A DNA stretch of 5,917 bases from the NCBI GenBank assembly GCA_959596495.1, contig CAUFXK010000099.1:1-5917 (forward strand). Direction: 5' to 3'. The DNA is from an uncultured Collinsella sp. GTDB lineage: Bacteria; Actinomycetota; Coriobacteriia; Coriobacteriales; Coriobacteriaceae. Both the position numbers and the translations under genes were made by a program. Every line of letters begins with the position of its first letter. Position 1 is the first letter of the stretch. Below the pieces are notes generated by a model. It was not told where the DNA came from. It was given only the letters and a program-made list of their open reading frames with translations, and ran no database searches. Positions 5,904-5,917 of the stretch are shown piece after piece.

Positions 5904-5917
5904 TTCGCCCGCACCAT
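5899..5917 (+). repeat. direct repeat of the tRNA-Leu 3' end
   Basis: GTCCTTTCGCCCGCACCAT is identical to 5710-5728, which covers the last 18 bases of tRNA-Leu plus one flanking T. The bases before the two copies differ (A versus C), and the right limit cannot be seen because the window ends. The copy has no matching acceptor 5' strand nearby, so it is not a tRNA gene. Confidence 0.85.

Larger units (their letters stand above)
5767..5917. repeat. structured intergenic element with tRNA-3'-end-like termini
   Basis: This 151-base stretch contains no credible gene. Its left end (5767-5785) and right end (5899-5917) form an imperfect terminal inverted repeat, with 13 of 19 positions matching when one is reverse-complemented. 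Both ends keep the CCAT/ATGG edge. Inside are a hairpin AAAACGC-GGA-GCGTTTT (5814-5830), a repeated GCGAGC (5802-5807 and 5833-5838), and a branched fold at 5844-5903. The pattern suggests a miniature or REP-like repeat derived from tRNA ends, or a recombination scar. The right boundary coincides with the end of the window, so it may extend further. Being a dispersed repeat is an inference; only one unit is visible. Confidence 0.5.

Noticed and set aside
5767..5917. CRISPR array or a second functional tRNA in the 3' tail
   Set aside because: There are no regularly spaced identical repeats, and neither tRNA-like end has a complementary acceptor 5' strand, D arm or anticodon arm.

Overview
The window is a gene-dense piece of a high-GC bacterial chromosome. 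Third codon positions are strongly G/C, all protein genes lie on the + strand, and Shine-Dalgarno sites are of the GGAGG type. The protein sequences and gene content look like a gut actinobacterium of the class Coriobacteriia, most likely Collinsella or a close relative. That assignment is from memory of the family sequences, not from a search.

Layout. Positions 1-104 are an upstream leader with a possible promoter. Positions 105-1166 encode a glycoside hydrolase family 5 protein of the exo-beta-1,3-glucanase (Exg1) type, with no signal peptide and with several canonical active-site residues replaced. Six bases later comes rsmI (1173-2051, 16S rRNA C1402 2'-O-methyltransferase), then metG (2121-3722, methionyl-tRNA synthetase) behind its own strong ribosome-binding site. 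A hairpin terminator (3762-3797) closes that unit. A second unit holds rsmA/ksgA (3830-4690, 16S rRNA A1518/A1519 dimethyltransferase) and a TatD-family metal-dependent hydrolase (4680-5597) that overlaps rsmA by 11 bases. A promoter with 17-bp spacing (5601-5629) drives tRNA-Leu(CAG) at 5641-5727, which ends in a classic rho-independent terminator (5739-5766).

Most of the window is therefore a translation and ribosome-maturation neighbourhood. RsmI and RsmA both modify the decoding region of 16S rRNA, MetG charges initiator and elongator tRNA-Met, and the tRNA supplies the CUG codon. The metG / tatD / rsmA association is widespread in Gram-positive bacteria; here the order is rsmA then tatD, and no rnmV lies between them.

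Two things stand out. First, the Exg1-like protein keeps the GH5 fold signatures and the nucleophile Glu but has lost the catalytic acid/base Glu and up to three other near-invariant residues. It looks like a cytoplasmic pseudo-glycosidase or a member with altered chemistry, embedded in a translation operon. Second, the last 151 bases (5767-5917) form a compact, highly structured non-coding unit. Both of its ends resemble tRNA 3' ends in opposite orientation, and the right end repeats exactly the last 18 bases of tRNA-Leu plus one flanking base. It may be a tRNA-derived miniature repeat or an attachment-site scar.
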